Source: Sphingobium cloacae (GTDB lineage: Bacteria; Pseudomonadota; Alphaproteobacteria; Sphingomonadales; Sphingomonadaceae). From it: DNA of 64,000 nucleotides. Made by a program: the position numbers and the translations under genes. The notes below the pieces were generated by a model. That model had not been told where the DNA came from, did no database searches, and worked only from the letters and a program-made list of their open reading frames with translations. Below are positions 8,881 through 19,928 of this stretch, one piece after another; within the stretch, counting starts at the first letter, position 1, and every line of letters starts with the position of its first letter. Where the stretch lies: NCBI RefSeq assembly GCF_002355855.1, contig NZ_AP017655.1, forward strand, positions 248,001 to 312,000. The letters are read 5' to 3'.

Positions 8881-10647
8881 ATGTCAATACGCCGCCTGCC
8901 CGAACATCTGGTCAATCGCATCGCCGCGGGCGAAGTGGTCGAAAGGCCCGCCAGCGCGCTCAAGGAAATCGTTGAAAACGCGCTGGATGCCGGAGCGCGG
9001 CGGATCGCTGTACGCCTGTCCAACGGCGGGCTGGACCGGGTGGAGGTCAGCGACGACGGCTGCGGCATGGATTCGGCGGACATCGCGCTGGCGCTGGAGC
9101 GTCACGCTACTTCCAAGCTGCCCGGCGACGCTATCGAACATGTGACGACGCTCGGCTTTCGCGGAGAGGCGCTGCCCTCCATCGCCAGCGTCGCCCGTCT
9201 GTCCATCGACAGCCGCCCGCGCGGGACGGACGGTTGGAATCGCACGATGGACAACGGTGAACTGGTCGGCGAAGGGCCTGCCGCCCTGCCGCCCGGAACG
9301 CGCGTCGTCATGGAGCAGCTTTTCGCCCGCGTGCCCGCGCGCCGCAAATTCCTGCGCTCTGCCAAGTCGGAATATGCCGCCTGCATGGATGTGGTCCGCC
9401 GTCTGGCGATGGCGCATCCCGCCGTCGCCTTCAGCCTGGAGCATGACGGACGCCGCATATGGAACGTGCAGGAGGGAGAATCGCGGGAAGATCGCGTCGC
9501 CGCGCTCACCGACCGGGCGCTGGCGGACAATCATGTCATCGTCTCGCTGGAGCGGGAAGGGGTGCGCCTGTCCGGCGTGGCGTCGATCCCGACCTATCAT
9601 CGCGGCGTGGGCGATCATCAATTCCTGTTCGTGAACGGCCGCCCGGTACGCGACCGGCTGCTGGTGGGGGCGGTGCGGGCCGCCTATGCCGACATGCTGG
9701 CGCGGGACCGGCATCCCGTCGTCGCCCTCTTCATCGACATGCCGCCGCTGGAGGTCGATGTGAACGTCCACCCGGCCAAGACGGAGGTACGCTTCCGCGA
9801 TCCGGCAATGATCCGGGGCATGATCGTCTCCGGCCTGCGCCGCGCCCTGGATGCGGAGGGCTTCCGCGCGGTGCAGCATGCCGATCCGGCGGCCCTCTCC
9901 GCATGGAAGAGCGAGCCCGTCTCGCCCACGCCGATCGGCGCCATGCCGATCTTCGAGGCCGCTTCTCCCGCTCCCGCCATGTTCGCGGACCGCCGCCCCG
10001 GCTTCTTCACGCCGCCGCCGCAGGCCCGTGCCGAAACCGCCGCCGCGCCCGCCCCGGAGTCGCGGAATTTCCCGCTCGGCGTCGCGCGCGGGCAGGTGGC
10101 GCGCACCTACATCGTCGCGGAGGCGGAGGACGGCCTCGTCATCGTCGACCAGCATGCCGCGCATGAGCGGCTGACGCTCGAGAGGATGCGCCGCGCGATG
10201 GAAGGGCAGGGGGTGGCTTCGCAGGCGCTGCTCCTGCCCGAAGTCGTCGAACTGGACGAAACCGCCTGCGACCGGCTGGAGGCACGGGCCGCGGAACTCC
10301 GGGACTTCGGTCTGGAACTCGAGCGTTTCGGCCCCTCGGCCATGCTGGTGCGCACGGTGCCCGCGATATTGGGGCAGGCCGACGCGCAGGGCCTCGTCAC
10401 CGACCTGGCCGACGATCTCGCCGCCTATGACAGCGCGCTTTCGCTCAAGGAACGGATCGATCTCGTCGCCGCCACCATGGCCTGCCACGGATCGGTGCGC
10501 GCAGGGCGCGTGCTGAGCGTCGCCGAAATGAACGCCCTGCTGCGCGAGATGGAAGTCACGCCCCGCAGCGGCCAGTGCAATCACGGCCGCCCCGCATGGG
10601 TGAAGCTGGGCCATGGCGACATCGAAAAGCTGTTCGGAAGGAAATGA
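8881..10647 (+). CDS. mutL: DNA mismatch repair protein MutL
   Basis: A 588-residue MutL. The N-terminal GHKL ATPase has E-I-V-E-N-A-L-D-A-G-A, D-D-G-C-G-M and G-F-R-G-E-A-L-P-S-I; a Pro/Ala-rich linker spans about residues 340-400. The C-terminal dimerisation domain carries the nicking-endonuclease motif D-Q-H-A-x-x-E-x-x-x-x-E near residue 423 and a C-N-H-G-R-P box near the end. This is the MutL type found in organisms without MutH. I set the start at the ATG at 8881, giving the conserved M-S-I-R-R-L-P opening; codons upstream in frame are non-conserved. It is divergent from mreB. Confidence 0.96.
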   Translation: MSIRRLPEHLVNRIAAGEVVERPASALKEIVENALDAGARRIAVRLSNGGLDRVEVSDDGCGMDSADIALALERHATSKLPGDAIEHVTTLGFRGEALPSIASVARLSIDSRPRGTDGWNRTMDNGELVGEGPAALPPGTRVVMEQLFARVPARRKFLRSAKSEYAACMDVVRRLAMAHPAVAFSLEHDGRRIWNVQEGESREDRVAALTDRALADNHVIVSLEREGVRLSGVASIPTYHRGVGDHQFLFVNGRPVRDRLLVGAVRAAYADMLARDRHPVVALFIDMPPLEVDVNVHPAKTEVRFRDPAMIRGMIVSGLRRALDAEGFRAVQHADPAALSAWKSEPVSPTPIGAMPIFEAASPAPAMFADRRPGFFTPPPQARAETAAAPAPESRNFPLGVARGQVARTYIVAEAEDGLVIVDQHAAHERLTLERMRRAMEGQGVASQALLLPEVVELDETACDRLEARAAELRDFGLELERFGPSAMLVRTVPAILGQADAQGLVTDLADDLAAYDSALSLKERIDLVAATMACHGSVRAGRVLSVAEMNALLREMEVTPRSGQCNHGRPAWVKLGHGDIEKLFGRK

Positions 10648-10649
10648 GG

Positions 10650-11198
10650 ATGAAGCCTTTTCTCTCCATATTGGCGCTCGGCCTGGCTGCGCTGTCCGCC
10701 CCGACCTTCGCGGCGGAAGGGGAAAAGCCCGGCTGCGAAGCGCCTGCCCGGCTGGCCGAACCATGGACCAGCTGGACCCAGACCGGCACCGCCATCGCGG
10801 GCGGGGATAGCCTGAACGCCCCGCGCCTGATCCTTGGCAAGCCGGTCACGGCGACCCTCCGGCCAACCCGATATGTGCAATATGCGGCGACTCCCGGCAA
10901 AGGCGCGGATCAGGGGCAGGGCGGTCTGTTCACCCTGTCGCTCAAGTCGCCTGCGCGGATCGGCATCGCGCTGTCCGACGCGGCCTGGGTCGATGTGGTC
11001 GATGACCGGACCGCCATCGCGTCCGTGGAACATGGACACGGCCCGGACTGCTCCGGCATCCGAAAGATCGTCTGGTTCGATTTGAAGGAGGGCGCGCACC
11101 TCGTCCAGATCGCGGGCGCGCCAGGCCGGGAAATCCGCATCATGGCCGCAGACGAGCGGGCGAACCGGCCCATGCCCCGGCCGGATGATGGTTTCTAG
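10650..11198 (+). CDS. Exported hypothetical protein
   Basis: A 182-residue protein with a clear signal peptide (basic start, hydrophobic core, cleavage after A-P-T-F-A-A about residue 22). The mature part is short, beta-rich looking, with conserved W-T-S-W and two cysteines that could form a disulfide. It resembles small periplasmic proteins of sphingomonads of unknown function; I do not recognise a named domain. GGAAGG lies 8 bases before the ATG at 10650, preferred over the ATG at 10644. It begins two bases after the mutL stop and probably shares its transcript. Confidence 0.75.
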   Translation: MKPFLSILALGLAALSAPTFAAEGEKPGCEAPARLAEPWTSWTQTGTAIAGGDSLNAPRLILGKPVTATLRPTRYVQYAATPGKGADQGQGGLFTLSLKSPARIGIALSDAAWVDVVDDRTAIASVEHGHGPDCSGIRKIVWFDLKEGAHLVQIAGAPGREIRIMAADERANRPMPRPDDGF

Positions 11199-11659
11199 GC
11201 GACGGGCCGTGTCCGTGTCATGGTGATCGGGATCATGGTCAGCACCGCCTCGTCCCGCTGATTGAACAGCGTGACCTTCGACTTCACGATGCCCATTTCC
11301 GGACGGCTGCGCGATGCCGTGGTCTCGATCACCTCGCCCGTGCCGCGCAGCGTATCGCCGGGGCGGACGGGCCTCAGCCAGCGCAATTCATCGATGCCGA
11401 TCCCGCCCAGGCTTGCTTCCTGCCAGCCGCGTTTCTGCACTTCGGTCAGGAACATCTTCATATAGAGCGCCAGCGTATGCCATCCGCTCGCCACGATGCT
11501 GCCGAAATGGGTTTCGGCCGCCGCTTCGTCGGACAGGTGGAAGGGCTGGAAATCATACTGGCCGGCAAAGCCGATCACTTCCTCGCGATCGACGGTCAGG
11601 GGACCGAAATCGATGCGGTCGCCCGGTTTCACATCTTCGAAATAGATCGGTTCGCTCAT
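11195..11659 (-). CDS. MaoC-family hot-dog fold dehydratase
   Basis: A 154-residue single hot-dog domain of the MaoC/(R)-enoyl-CoA hydratase group. Visible features: the F-E-D-V-K-P-G-D-R opening, the catalytic-loop-like segment F-A-x-Q-Y-D-x-Q-P-F-H (Asp and His pair) near residues 31-41, the G-S-I-V-A-S-G-W-H-T helix, and a D-E-L-R-W-x-x-P-V-R-P-G-D strand. Such enzymes hydrate or dehydrate acyl-CoAs; the exact substrate cannot be read from sequence. It overlaps the tail of the exported protein gene by four bases in convergent orientation. Confidence 0.88.
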   Translation of the reverse strand: MSEPIYFEDVKPGDRIDFGPLTVDREEVIGFAGQYDFQPFHLSDEAAAETHFGSIVASGWHTLALYMKMFLTEVQKRGWQEASLGGIGIDELRWLRPVRPGDTLRGTGEVIETTASRSRPEMGIVKSKVTLFNQRDEAVLTMIPITMTRTRPVA

Positions 11660-11735
11660 GCTCGTTCCGTTTTCTTCCGCAACGAGGCTGGAGGTAGGGA
11701 TGCTTTACGTTCACGTCAAGCAATCCCCGCACGCC

Positions 11736-12254
11736 CTAATCGATCCAGTTCCGCAACACCCGCCACGCCTCCGCCTTCCTCTCGCGCGGCATGGACGCAT
11801 AGGCGCCACTGGAAGAGGGCAGGTCGATCAGCGTCAGGCCCTTGCCCGTCCCGATCTGCCGCCGTCCGTGCAGCGCCGCCGTCCTGCCGTTGAACGCGAC
11901 GGCGCGCAGCAGCGGCAATCGCGCCACGAACGCGGAAAGATCGCGCAATTCCGCGCCCCGGATCGCGCTGTCCAGACTGCCTTCCCGATCCGCGCTTTCG
12001 ATCACGTCCCACAGGCCCACGCTCCGCTCGCGCAGCCTCTTGAGCCGCATGGCATAAGCTTCGCTGCGCAAATCCTCGTCCAGCACGTCGCCGATCAACG
12101 ACCAGAAGGCGTTGCCGCGATGGGCATAATATTCCCCCTGCCGGATCGATGCCTCTCCGGGCAGGCTGCCGAGGATCAGCAGCCCGGTCCTTTCATCCAC
12201 GCTGGGCGGAAAGGCCGCCTTGCGCTGCGCCGCTATCTGTCCGGGGCGCGGCAT
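11736..12254 (-). CDS. DNA-deoxyinosine glycosylase (UDG family 6-like)
   Basis: A 172-residue protein with the uracil-DNA-glycosylase superfamily fold. The motif L-I-L-G-S-L-P-G at about residues 25-32 and the following Y-Y-A-H-R-G-N-A-F-W match the hypoxanthine-DNA glycosylase branch (family 6), which removes deaminated adenine. The C-terminal L-P-S-S-S-G-A-Y-A segment is the usual DNA minor-groove loop. It starts 7 bases after the ychF stop on the same strand, so it is likely the second gene of that transcript. A Mug-type specificity cannot be excluded without comparison. Confidence 0.85.
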   Translation of the reverse strand: MPRPGQIAAQRKAAFPPSVDERTGLLILGSLPGEASIRQGEYYAHRGNAFWSLIGDVLDEDLRSEAYAMRLKRLRERSVGLWDVIESADREGSLDSAIRGAELRDLSAFVARLPLLRAVAFNGRTAALHGRRQIGTGKGLTLIDLPSSSGAYASMPRERKAEAWRVLRNWID

Positions 12255-12260
12255 GACGCT

Positions 12261-13361
12261 TCAAACGTTGAATCTGAACAGCATGATGTCGCCATCCTGC
12301 GTCACATAATCCTTGCCTTCGGAACGCCACTTGCCCGCTTCCTTGGCCCCCGCCTCGCCGTTGAACTGGACGTAGTCGGCATAGGCCATCGTTTCGGCCC
12401 GGATGAAGCCCTTCTCGAAATCCGAATGGATCGCGCCCGCCGCCTGCGGGGCCTTCGATCCCTTGGCCACGGTCCAGGCCCGCGCTTCCTTCGGCCCCAC
12501 CGTGAAGAAGGTGATAAGGCCCAGCAGTTCGTATCCCGCCCGGATGATCCGCGCGAGACCCGCTTCGGTAAGGCCCAGCGCCTCCAGATATTCGGCGCGT
12601 TCCTCGACCGGCATCGTGATGAGTTCCGCCTCGATCGCGGCGGACACGATCACCGCCTTGGCCCCTTCCGCCGCGGCCTTCTCGAACACGCGCGCGCTAT
12701 GGGCGTTGCCTTCCGCGGCGGCCTCTTCCTCGACATTGCAGACATAGAGGACGGGCTTGGCCGTCAGCAATTGCGCCTGACGGAAGAGACGTTCCTCCTC
12801 GTCGTCGCGCGGCTGCGTCAGGCGGGCGGGCTTGCCGTCGCGCAGCAGGTCGAGCGCCTGCCCCAGCACGGATGCGGCGGCCTTGGCCTCCTTGTCGCCC
12901 TGCGCCGCCTTCTTGGCGAGGTTCGGCACCCGCTTTTCCAGGCTCTCCAGATCGGCGAGCATCAATTCGGTCTCCACCGTCTCCGCGTCGGCGATGGGGT
13001 CGATCTTGCCCTCGACATGGGTGATGTCGTCATCCTCGAAACAGCGCAGCACATGAACGATGGCATCCACCTCGCGGATATTGGCGAGGAACTGGTTGCC
13101 CAGCCCTTCGCCCCTGGACGCGCCGCGCACCAGCCCGGCGATGTCGACGAAGGCAAGCTGCGTTTCGACGATCTTCTGCGATCCGCCGATCTTCGCGATG
13201 GTGTCCAGCCGCTCGTCGGGCACGGCGACCTGTCCGACATTCGGCTCGATGGTGCAGAAGGGATAGTTCGCCGCCTGCGCCGCCTGCGTTTCGGTCAGCG
13301 CGTTGAACAGGGTGGATTTCCCCACATTGGGAAGCCCGACGATACCGCAACGAAAACCCAT
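12261..13361 (-). CDS. ychF: Redox-regulated ATPase YchF (Obg-related)
   Basis: A 366-residue YchF: M-G-F-x-C-G-I-V-G-L-P-N-V-G-K-S opening with the P-loop, D-I-A-G-L-V-x-G-A-S-x-G-E-G-L-G-N-Q-F-L Walker B/switch region, and N-V-E-E in place of the NKxD guanine motif, which explains ATP preference. A coiled coil (about residues 130-200) and a C-terminal TGS domain follow. It binds ribosomes and acts in translation quality and stress control. The ATG at 13361 gives the conserved N-terminus; a longer frame upstream is not conserved. Confidence 0.96.
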   Translation of the reverse strand: MGFRCGIVGLPNVGKSTLFNALTETQAAQAANYPFCTIEPNVGQVAVPDERLDTIAKIGGSQKIVETQLAFVDIAGLVRGASRGEGLGNQFLANIREVDAIVHVLRCFEDDDITHVEGKIDPIADAETVETELMLADLESLEKRVPNLAKKAAQGDKEAKAAASVLGQALDLLRDGKPARLTQPRDDEEERLFRQAQLLTAKPVLYVCNVEEEAAAEGNAHSARVFEKAAAEGAKAVIVSAAIEAELITMPVEERAEYLEALGLTEAGLARIIRAGYELLGLITFFTVGPKEARAWTVAKGSKAPQAAGAIHSDFEKGFIRAETMAYADYVQFNGEAGAKEAGKWRSEGKDYVTQDGDIMLFRFNV

Positions 13362-13510
13362 GGAACTGCCTTCATGTCTGGGATGATGGCCGCGCCGATA
13401 GCCTGTTCCCGCCCGCTTGGCCAGCCTGCCGGAACGCGGAGGGTGGACAAAAGGCCCAATTGCAATATCTGCCATGCAACCGAAAGGGGCGCGAGCTTGA
13501 GGAGGCTGCC

Positions 13511-13960
13511 ATGACCCAGGACGACCAGCAGATGTCAGCGGATGAAGCCGGGGAGCGCTGGCCGAAACTGCCCGCCCATGAAACCGGTCCCTTCAACCGC
13601 TGCCCCCGTTGCGGAAAGGGGCATATCTTCAACGGTTTCCTGACGATCAGGGATCATTGCGAGGTTTGCGGCCTCGACTATTCCTTTGCCGACCCGGCGG
13701 ATGGTCCGGCGGTGTTCGTGCAACTGTTCGCCTGCGTGCCGGGCGTGATCTTCATCATCATGCTGGAAATCATGGCGCGGCCGGGCCTCTGGGTCCATCT
13801 GGCGGTCGGCATCCCGGTGCTGATCCTGACAGCCCTGCTGCCGATGCGCCCGATCAAGGGCTGGCTGGTCGCCGCGCAATATACCCAGAAGGCGCAGGAA
13901 GCGGGCACGGCCAATCTCTGGGCCAAGCTGCACGGCAAGGACGAGCCGCCCGCGCGGTGA
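13511..13960 (+). CDS. DUF983 family membrane protein with zinc ribbon
   Basis: A 149-residue protein. A polar N-terminus is followed by a zinc-ribbon-like pair of motifs, C-P-R-C-G-K-G (about residue 34) and C-E-V-C-G-L-D-Y, and then two hydrophobic membrane helices (about residues 70-92 and 96-118). This is the DUF983 pattern common in alphaproteobacteria, often near cytochrome oxidase genes but not here. Function unknown. GGAGG lies 7 bases before the ATG. Confidence 0.85.
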   Translation: MTQDDQQMSADEAGERWPKLPAHETGPFNRCPRCGKGHIFNGFLTIRDHCEVCGLDYSFADPADGPAVFVQLFACVPGVIFIIMLEIMARPGLWVHLAVGIPVLILTALLPMRPIKGWLVAAQYTQKAQEAGTANLWAKLHGKDEPPAR

Positions 13961-13964
13961 TCCG

Positions 13965-15626
<1,662 letters not shown>

Positions 15627-15700
15627 TTATGACCCGCCCCATCGCCATTGTGCAATGCAAAACGATCCATCTCGGCGCTATAGGAAGTCCTGTCGCCGCT

Positions 15701-16267
15701 CTAAGCCGTTCGCTTCGCCATCTCGTTCATGAAATAAGCGTCCTCACCCTTCGCCAGCCACTCCGCCTCCGCGCCGATCGCGCCCAGCATGTCGGCCAGC
15801 GCGTCCATCTCGCTCTTGTGAAAATTGCCCAGCACATAGCCATGCACCCGGTCCTTATGCCCCGGATGACCGATGCCGATCCGCACCCGGCGGAAATCCG
15901 GCCCGATATGCGCGTCGGTCGAACGCAAGCCATTATGCCCCGCATTGCCGCCGCCGCGCTTCACCTTCACCTTCATTGGCGCAAGGTCCAGCTCGTCGTG
16001 AAAGACCGTCACATCCTCCGGCGCCAGCTTGTAGAAGCGCATCGCTTCGCCCACCGCGCGCCCGCTTTCGTTCATGAAGGTCGCGGGCTTCAGCAGGACG
16101 ATCTTCTCCTGGCCGATCCGCCCTTCCTGCACCCATCCCTGGAACTGCTTCTTCGCCGGGGAAAAGCGATACAGGTCCGCGATCACGTCCGCCGCCATGA
16201 AGCCGACATTATGCCGGTGCATCGCATATTGGGGACCGGGATTGCCGAGGCCCACCCAGATCTGCAT
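15701..16267 (-). CDS. pth: Peptidyl-tRNA hydrolase
   Basis: A 188-residue Pth that frees tRNA from stalled peptidyl-tRNA. The opening G-L-G-N-P-G-x-x-Y-x-x-x-R-H-N-V-G-F holds catalytic Asn9, His19 and Asn20; F-M-N-x-S-G and H-D-E-L-D-L carry the other active-site residues (Asn and Asp). It follows rplY on the same strand, the usual ribosome-maintenance pair, but a strong hairpin lies between them. Confidence 0.96.
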   Translation of the reverse strand: MQIWVGLGNPGPQYAMHRHNVGFMAADVIADLYRFSPAKKQFQGWVQEGRIGQEKIVLLKPATFMNESGRAVGEAMRFYKLAPEDVTVFHDELDLAPMKVKVKRGGGNAGHNGLRSTDAHIGPDFRRVRIGIGHPGHKDRVHGYVLGNFHKSEMDALADMLGAIGAEAEWLAKGEDAYFMNEMAKRTA

Positions 16268-16290
16268 CGTCCCAAGCTCCCGAAAAGGAA

Positions 16291-16319
16291 ATCCCGCCCG
16301 CCGGGTAGGCGGACGGGAT
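16291..16319 (-). terminator. Hairpin between rplY and pth, likely attenuating terminator
   Basis: On the minus strand an inverted repeat with arms ATCCCG/CGGGAT and an inner CCGCC/GGCGG stem (one mismatch) is followed by TTTCCTTTT. It sits after the rplY stop and just ahead of pth, so it may end or reduce transcription into pth. Confidence 0.6.
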
Positions 16320-16353
16320 CGAAATTTCCAGTCCTCTGACGAAAGGGAAAGGC

Positions 16354-16977
16354 TTATTCGCCTTCGCCCTCGGCCGTCGGAGTTTCGTTGTCGCCCTCGG
16401 CGCTCTTGAGCGCGGACGGGGCGACGATGGTCGCGATGGTGAAGTCGCGGTCCTCGATGGCGGTCTTCGCGCCCTTGGGCAGCGTCACCGAACTGATGTG
16501 GATCGAATCACCCACTTCGAAGCCCTTGAGGTCCACCACGACATCGTCGGGGATGGCGGAGGCATCGACGATCAGCTCGACCTCGTGGCGGACGACGTTC
16601 AGCACGCCGCCCTTCTTGAGACCGGGCGAGGCGTCTTCATTCTCGAAGCGGACGGGCACGTTGACGTTCACCTGGGCATGTTCGGAAACGCGCAGGAAGT
16701 CGGCGTGCAGCGGACGGTCGGACACGGGGTGGAAAGCCACATCCTTGGGCAGGGTGCGGACGGACTTGCCGTTCACCTCGACCATGACGACCGAATTGAA
16801 GAAGTGGCCGGTGCCCAGCAGTTTGTTGAGGAGCTTTTCCTCGACGTGGATCGACACGGGTTCTTCATTGTTACCATAGATGACGGCGGGAACGCGGCCC
16901 TCGCGGCGGAGAGCGCGGGAGGCTCCCTTGCCTGCCCGATCGCGTGCCTCGGCCGACAGCGTAAGCTGCTCGCTCAT
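16354..16977 (-). CDS. rplY: 50S ribosomal protein L25 (long Ctc/TL5 form)
   Basis: A 207-residue long-form L25, which binds 5S rRNA. The N-terminal L25 domain has [24 protein letters not shown]; the second, TL5-type beta domain contains D-V-A-F-H-P-V-x-D-x-P-L-H-A-D-F and ends in an acidic Glu-rich tail. The ATG at 16977 is preferred over 16983 because GGAG lies 8 bases before it. Confidence 0.95.
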   Translation of the reverse strand: MSEQLTLSAEARDRAGKGASRALRREGRVPAVIYGNNEEPVSIHVEEKLLNKLLGTGHFFNSVVMVEVNGKSVRTLPKDVAFHPVSDRPLHADFLRVSEHAQVNVNVPVRFENEDASPGLKKGGVLNVVRHEVELIVDASAIPDDVVVDLKGFEVGDSIHISSVTLPKGAKTAIEDRDFTIATIVAPSALKSAEGDNETPTAEGEGE

Positions 16978-17094
16978 GTGCATGTCTCCAAAAGCATAGA
17001 TATTGCGGTTCGACCCATGACGCCTCCAGGGATGACCATCACGGGAAGGCGGCCCTGTAGCAGAAAAGCGCCATAAGGCAAGGCTGCGCTCAAC

Positions 17095-17979
17095 TTATTG
17101 CACGCGCGTGACCGAAAACCCCCTGGCCTTGAGCAAGTCGATCAGATTGTCCGCGCCAGTCAGATGCCCCGCGCCGACCGCGATGAAGGGGCGTCCGGTC
17201 ATCGGTTCGATCGCCTTCACCCAGTCGCGGTTTCGGGCGGCGAGGACGGCTTCCTCCACCAGCGGATCGGGCTGCTCGCCGATCTGGTCCTCCTTCGCGA
17301 TGGCGGCCATGTCGCCCTTCATCCATGCGCTGAGGATGCGGTCGTAGAGCGCGCGCATGTCCTTCGCCTCATGCACCGTCTGCACCAGCAGGCGGCGTTG
17401 GGACGCTTCGGACAAGGTGTCGAAGGCCGCGAACTGCCGCTCCACGGTTTCCAGGCCGCCGATCGGCTTGCCCGCCGCCTTGAAGACCGCGATCAGCGCC
17501 GGTTCGACGCCATTGTCCTGACTGACTTTCAGGGTTTCCTGAGTCGCCGCCGACAGCAGCATGGCCGCCGCCCAGCTTTCATAGCCTGCCAGCGCCTGCG
17601 TGCTGGTGCCGCCGTCCGCGACGATCCGCTCCAGCGCTTCCCGGTCGGCGGGCGGCACCCGCGCCTCCAGCGGGGGGAGGCCGGGACTGCGCCCCATCCG
17701 TTCGAACAGCGCCAGCGTCTTTTCCGGATTCTGGAGGTCGGCGGCTTCCAGAACCAGCCGGTCCGCCTTGCCCAAGATGTCCTTGAAGGCGCGCGTCTGC
17801 CATGAAATTCCCTTGGGCAGCACATGGATGGTGCCGAAAATCCAGCCGTCCAGTTCCCCCCGTTGCACCCGCCAGATCGCCGGCCCCTGTTCCGGCTCCG
17901 GCGCGGAGGGCTCCGGACCGCAGGCCGCGACAAAAGCGAATGCAAGGAGCGCCAGAAACCGGGCGAAGACCTGCGCCAA
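17095..17979 (-). CDS. TraB/GumN family lipoprotein
   Basis: A 294-residue protein with a lipoprotein signal (F-V-A-A-C at the cleavage site, about residue 20) and the TraB/GumN domain: W-R-V-x-x-x-x-x-x-G-W-I-F-G-T-I-H-V-L-P near residues 40-58, a central helical region and a closing F-I-A-V-G-A-G-H-L-x-G. GxxH motifs at both ends resemble the metal-dependent protease Tiki. Substrate unknown. It forms a tandem pair with the next gene; five bases separate the stop of that gene's ORF start region, so they are co-transcribed. Confidence 0.88.
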   Translation of the reverse strand: MAQVFARFLALLAFAFVAACGPEPSAPEPEQGPAIWRVQRGELDGWIFGTIHVLPKGISWQTRAFKDILGKADRLVLEAADLQNPEKTLALFERMGRSPGLPPLEARVPPADREALERIVADGGTSTQALAGYESWAAAMLLSAATQETLKVSQDNGVEPALIAVFKAAGKPIGGLETVERQFAAFDTLSEASQRRLLVQTVHEAKDMRALYDRILSAWMKGDMAAIAKEDQIGEQPDPLVEEAVLAARNRDWVKAIEPMTGRPFIAVGAGHLTGADNLIDLLKARGFSVTRVQ

Positions 17980-17983
17980 CGGA

Positions 17984-18898
17984 CTATTTCCCGACCCGCG
18001 CAGTCGCGATGCCCAGCGCCTTCAACTGATCCTGCACGCTGTTCCTGCCCGCCAGATGCCCCGCGCCCACCGCGATGAATACGGTTCCCGGCTGCGCCAT
18101 CCGCGCCTTGATCCACTCCGCCCAGCGGGCGTTGCGCTGGAACAGCAGAATGTCGGCCAGTTCGGGCGTCGCTTCCAGGGAAGCGTTCATTTCCTCGGCC
18201 AGTTTCTCCGGCTCGCCATCCTGCCAGTGCCGCACCAGAGAGGCGAACTGCGCCTCCATGTCGTCCAGCCCATCGACCGTCGCATTGAGGAAAGCCACTT
18301 GCTGCGTCATCGGCAGCGCCGCGAAATAGCCGATCTGCTGCTCCGGCGTTTCCAGCGCGCCGATCTTCTTCCCTGCGGCCCTTGCGGCGGCGCTCAGCCC
18401 CTTTTCCACGCCCTCGTCGGCCTTGTAGCCCAGCTTTTCGAGAGGGGCGACGGACAGGGCAAGGCCCGCCATCCAGGGATTGAACATTTCGAACGCCTGC
18501 CAGGGCAGGCTGTTGGCGGCCATCGCCGCCTGATATTTCTGCCGCGCCGACGGTTCCAGCCGCTGGGAAAGCGCCGTCCCGTCCCGCGCCACCGCCGCGC
18601 CGCCCATGATCGAAGCCATTTCCCGCGGATCTTCCGGCTCGATGATTTCCAGCACCAGTTCATCGGATTGGTCGAAAGCGCGCCTGATCCCGCCCTTGAA
18701 CCAGTCCACGCCCGGTTTCAGCACATGGACCGTCCCGAACAGATAGACGGTCGTGTCCGCATCCTTCACTTCCCAGAGGGCGGGCGCGACAAGGGCCTGG
18801 CGGGCCTTGGTCCGGGCCAGCGCCTGAGGCGGCTCCGCGAGCATTCCTCCAAACAGCAACAGCGCGGCGGCCAACAGCCGGGGAAAAGCCCTTTTCAT
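17984..18898 (-). CDS. TraB/GumN family exported protein
   Basis: A 304-residue paralogue of the neighbouring gene. It has a signal peptide ending near A-Q-A-L-A, then W-E-V-K-D-A-D-T-T-V-Y-L-F-G-T-V-H-V-L and a terminal F-I-A-V-G-A-G-H-L-A-G, the two GxxH ends of the TraB/GumN (Tiki-like) fold. It lies upstream of the lipoprotein copy, four bases from its start, so the pair arose by tandem duplication. The start at 18898 gives a proper signal peptide; longer frames upstream lack one. Confidence 0.88.
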   Translation of the reverse strand: MKRAFPRLLAAALLLFGGMLAEPPQALARTKARQALVAPALWEVKDADTTVYLFGTVHVLKPGVDWFKGGIRRAFDQSDELVLEIIEPEDPREMASIMGGAAVARDGTALSQRLEPSARQKYQAAMAANSLPWQAFEMFNPWMAGLALSVAPLEKLGYKADEGVEKGLSAAARAAGKKIGALETPEQQIGYFAALPMTQQVAFLNATVDGLDDMEAQFASLVRHWQDGEPEKLAEEMNASLEATPELADILLFQRNARWAEWIKARMAQPGTVFIAVGAGHLAGRNSVQDQLKALGIATARVGK

Positions 18899-19055
18899 CT
18901 CAATCGAACATCCCGTGGATCCATTTCCTCCTCCATGCGGGCGGGCGGGCGGCAGGGCAAGGGGGTTAACCCTCATCGGCCCCTCTTTCCCTTGACCGTT
19001 CGCCCCGCCTGCGCCAATGCGCGCGGCAAACACGAAGTTGTTTCGGGGATCATCA

Positions 19056-19928
19056 GTGGCCGACGGCAAAGCGCTATCCTTTCAGGATCTGATCCTGACC
19101 CTCCACGCCTATTGGGGGAAGCAGGGCTGCGTCATCCTGCAACCCTATGACATGGAGGTCGGCGCGGGCACCTTCCATCCCGCGACCACGCTGCGCAGCC
19201 TCGGCCCGGACACATGGAACGCCGCCTATGTCCAGCCCAGCCGCCGCCCGACCGACGGCCGCTATGGCGAGAATCCCAATCGCCTCCAGCATTATTACCA
19301 ATATCAGGTCATCATGAAGCCGTCCCCGGCGAACCTTCAGGACCTCTATCTGGGCAGCCTGCGCGAGATCGGCATCGACCCGCTGGTCCACGACATCCGC
19401 TTCGTGGAGGACGACTGGGAAAGCCCGACGCTGGGCGCATGGGGGCTGGGCTGGGAAGTCTGGTGCGACGGCATGGAAGTCACCCAGTTCACCTATTTCC
19501 AGCAGATGGGCGGCTTCGACTGCAAGCCGGTCGCGGGCGAGATCACCTACGGTCTCGAACGCCTCGCCATGTATATTCAGGGCGTCGACAGCGTTTACGA
19601 CCTCAGGTTCAACGATGCGGGCGTCACCTATGGCGATGTCTTCCTCGCCAATGAACGGCAGATGTCGAAATGGAATTTCGAGATCGCCGATACCGAAAAG
19701 CTGTTCCGCTGGTTCCGCGACGCCGAAGCGGAATGCAAGGCCTGCATCGAAGCGGGCGTCCCGCTCGCCGCCTATGACCAGGCGATCAAGGCGAGCCATG
19801 TCTTCAACCTGCTGCAAGCGCGCGGCGTCATCTCCGTGCAGGAGCGCGCCAGCTATATCGGCCGCGTCCGCGATCTCGCCAAGGGAAGCTGCGAGGCATG
19901 GATGGAAGTGAACGGGTGGGCCGCGTGA
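19056..19928 (+). CDS. glyQ: Glycine-tRNA ligase alpha subunit
   Basis: About 290 residues; class II aminoacyl-tRNA synthetase catalytic subunit of the bacterial alpha2-beta2 glycyl-tRNA synthetase. Strong motifs: F-Q-D-L-I-L-x-[22 protein letters not shown], and [11 protein letters not shown] favour the GTG at 19056, which gives the usual short leader; an ATG at 19017 is in frame. Its stop overlaps the glyS start. Confidence 0.96.
   Translation: MADGKALSFQDLILTLHAYWGKQGCVILQPYDMEVGAGTFHPATTLRSLGPDTWNAAYVQPSRRPTDGRYGENPNRLQHYYQYQVIMKPSPANLQDLYLGSLREIGIDPLVHDIRFVEDDWESPTLGAWGLGWEVWCDGMEVTQFTYFQQMGGFDCKPVAGEITYGLERLAMYIQGVDSVYDLRFNDAGVTYGDVFLANERQMSKWNFEIADTEKLFRWFRDAEAECKACIEAGVPLAAYDQAIKASHVFNLLQARGVISVQERASYIGRVRDLAKGSCEAWMEVNGWAA

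Noticed and set aside
11658..13514. 618-codon plus-strand frame
   Set aside because: Antisense to the DNA glycosylase and ychF genes, which have clear motifs.
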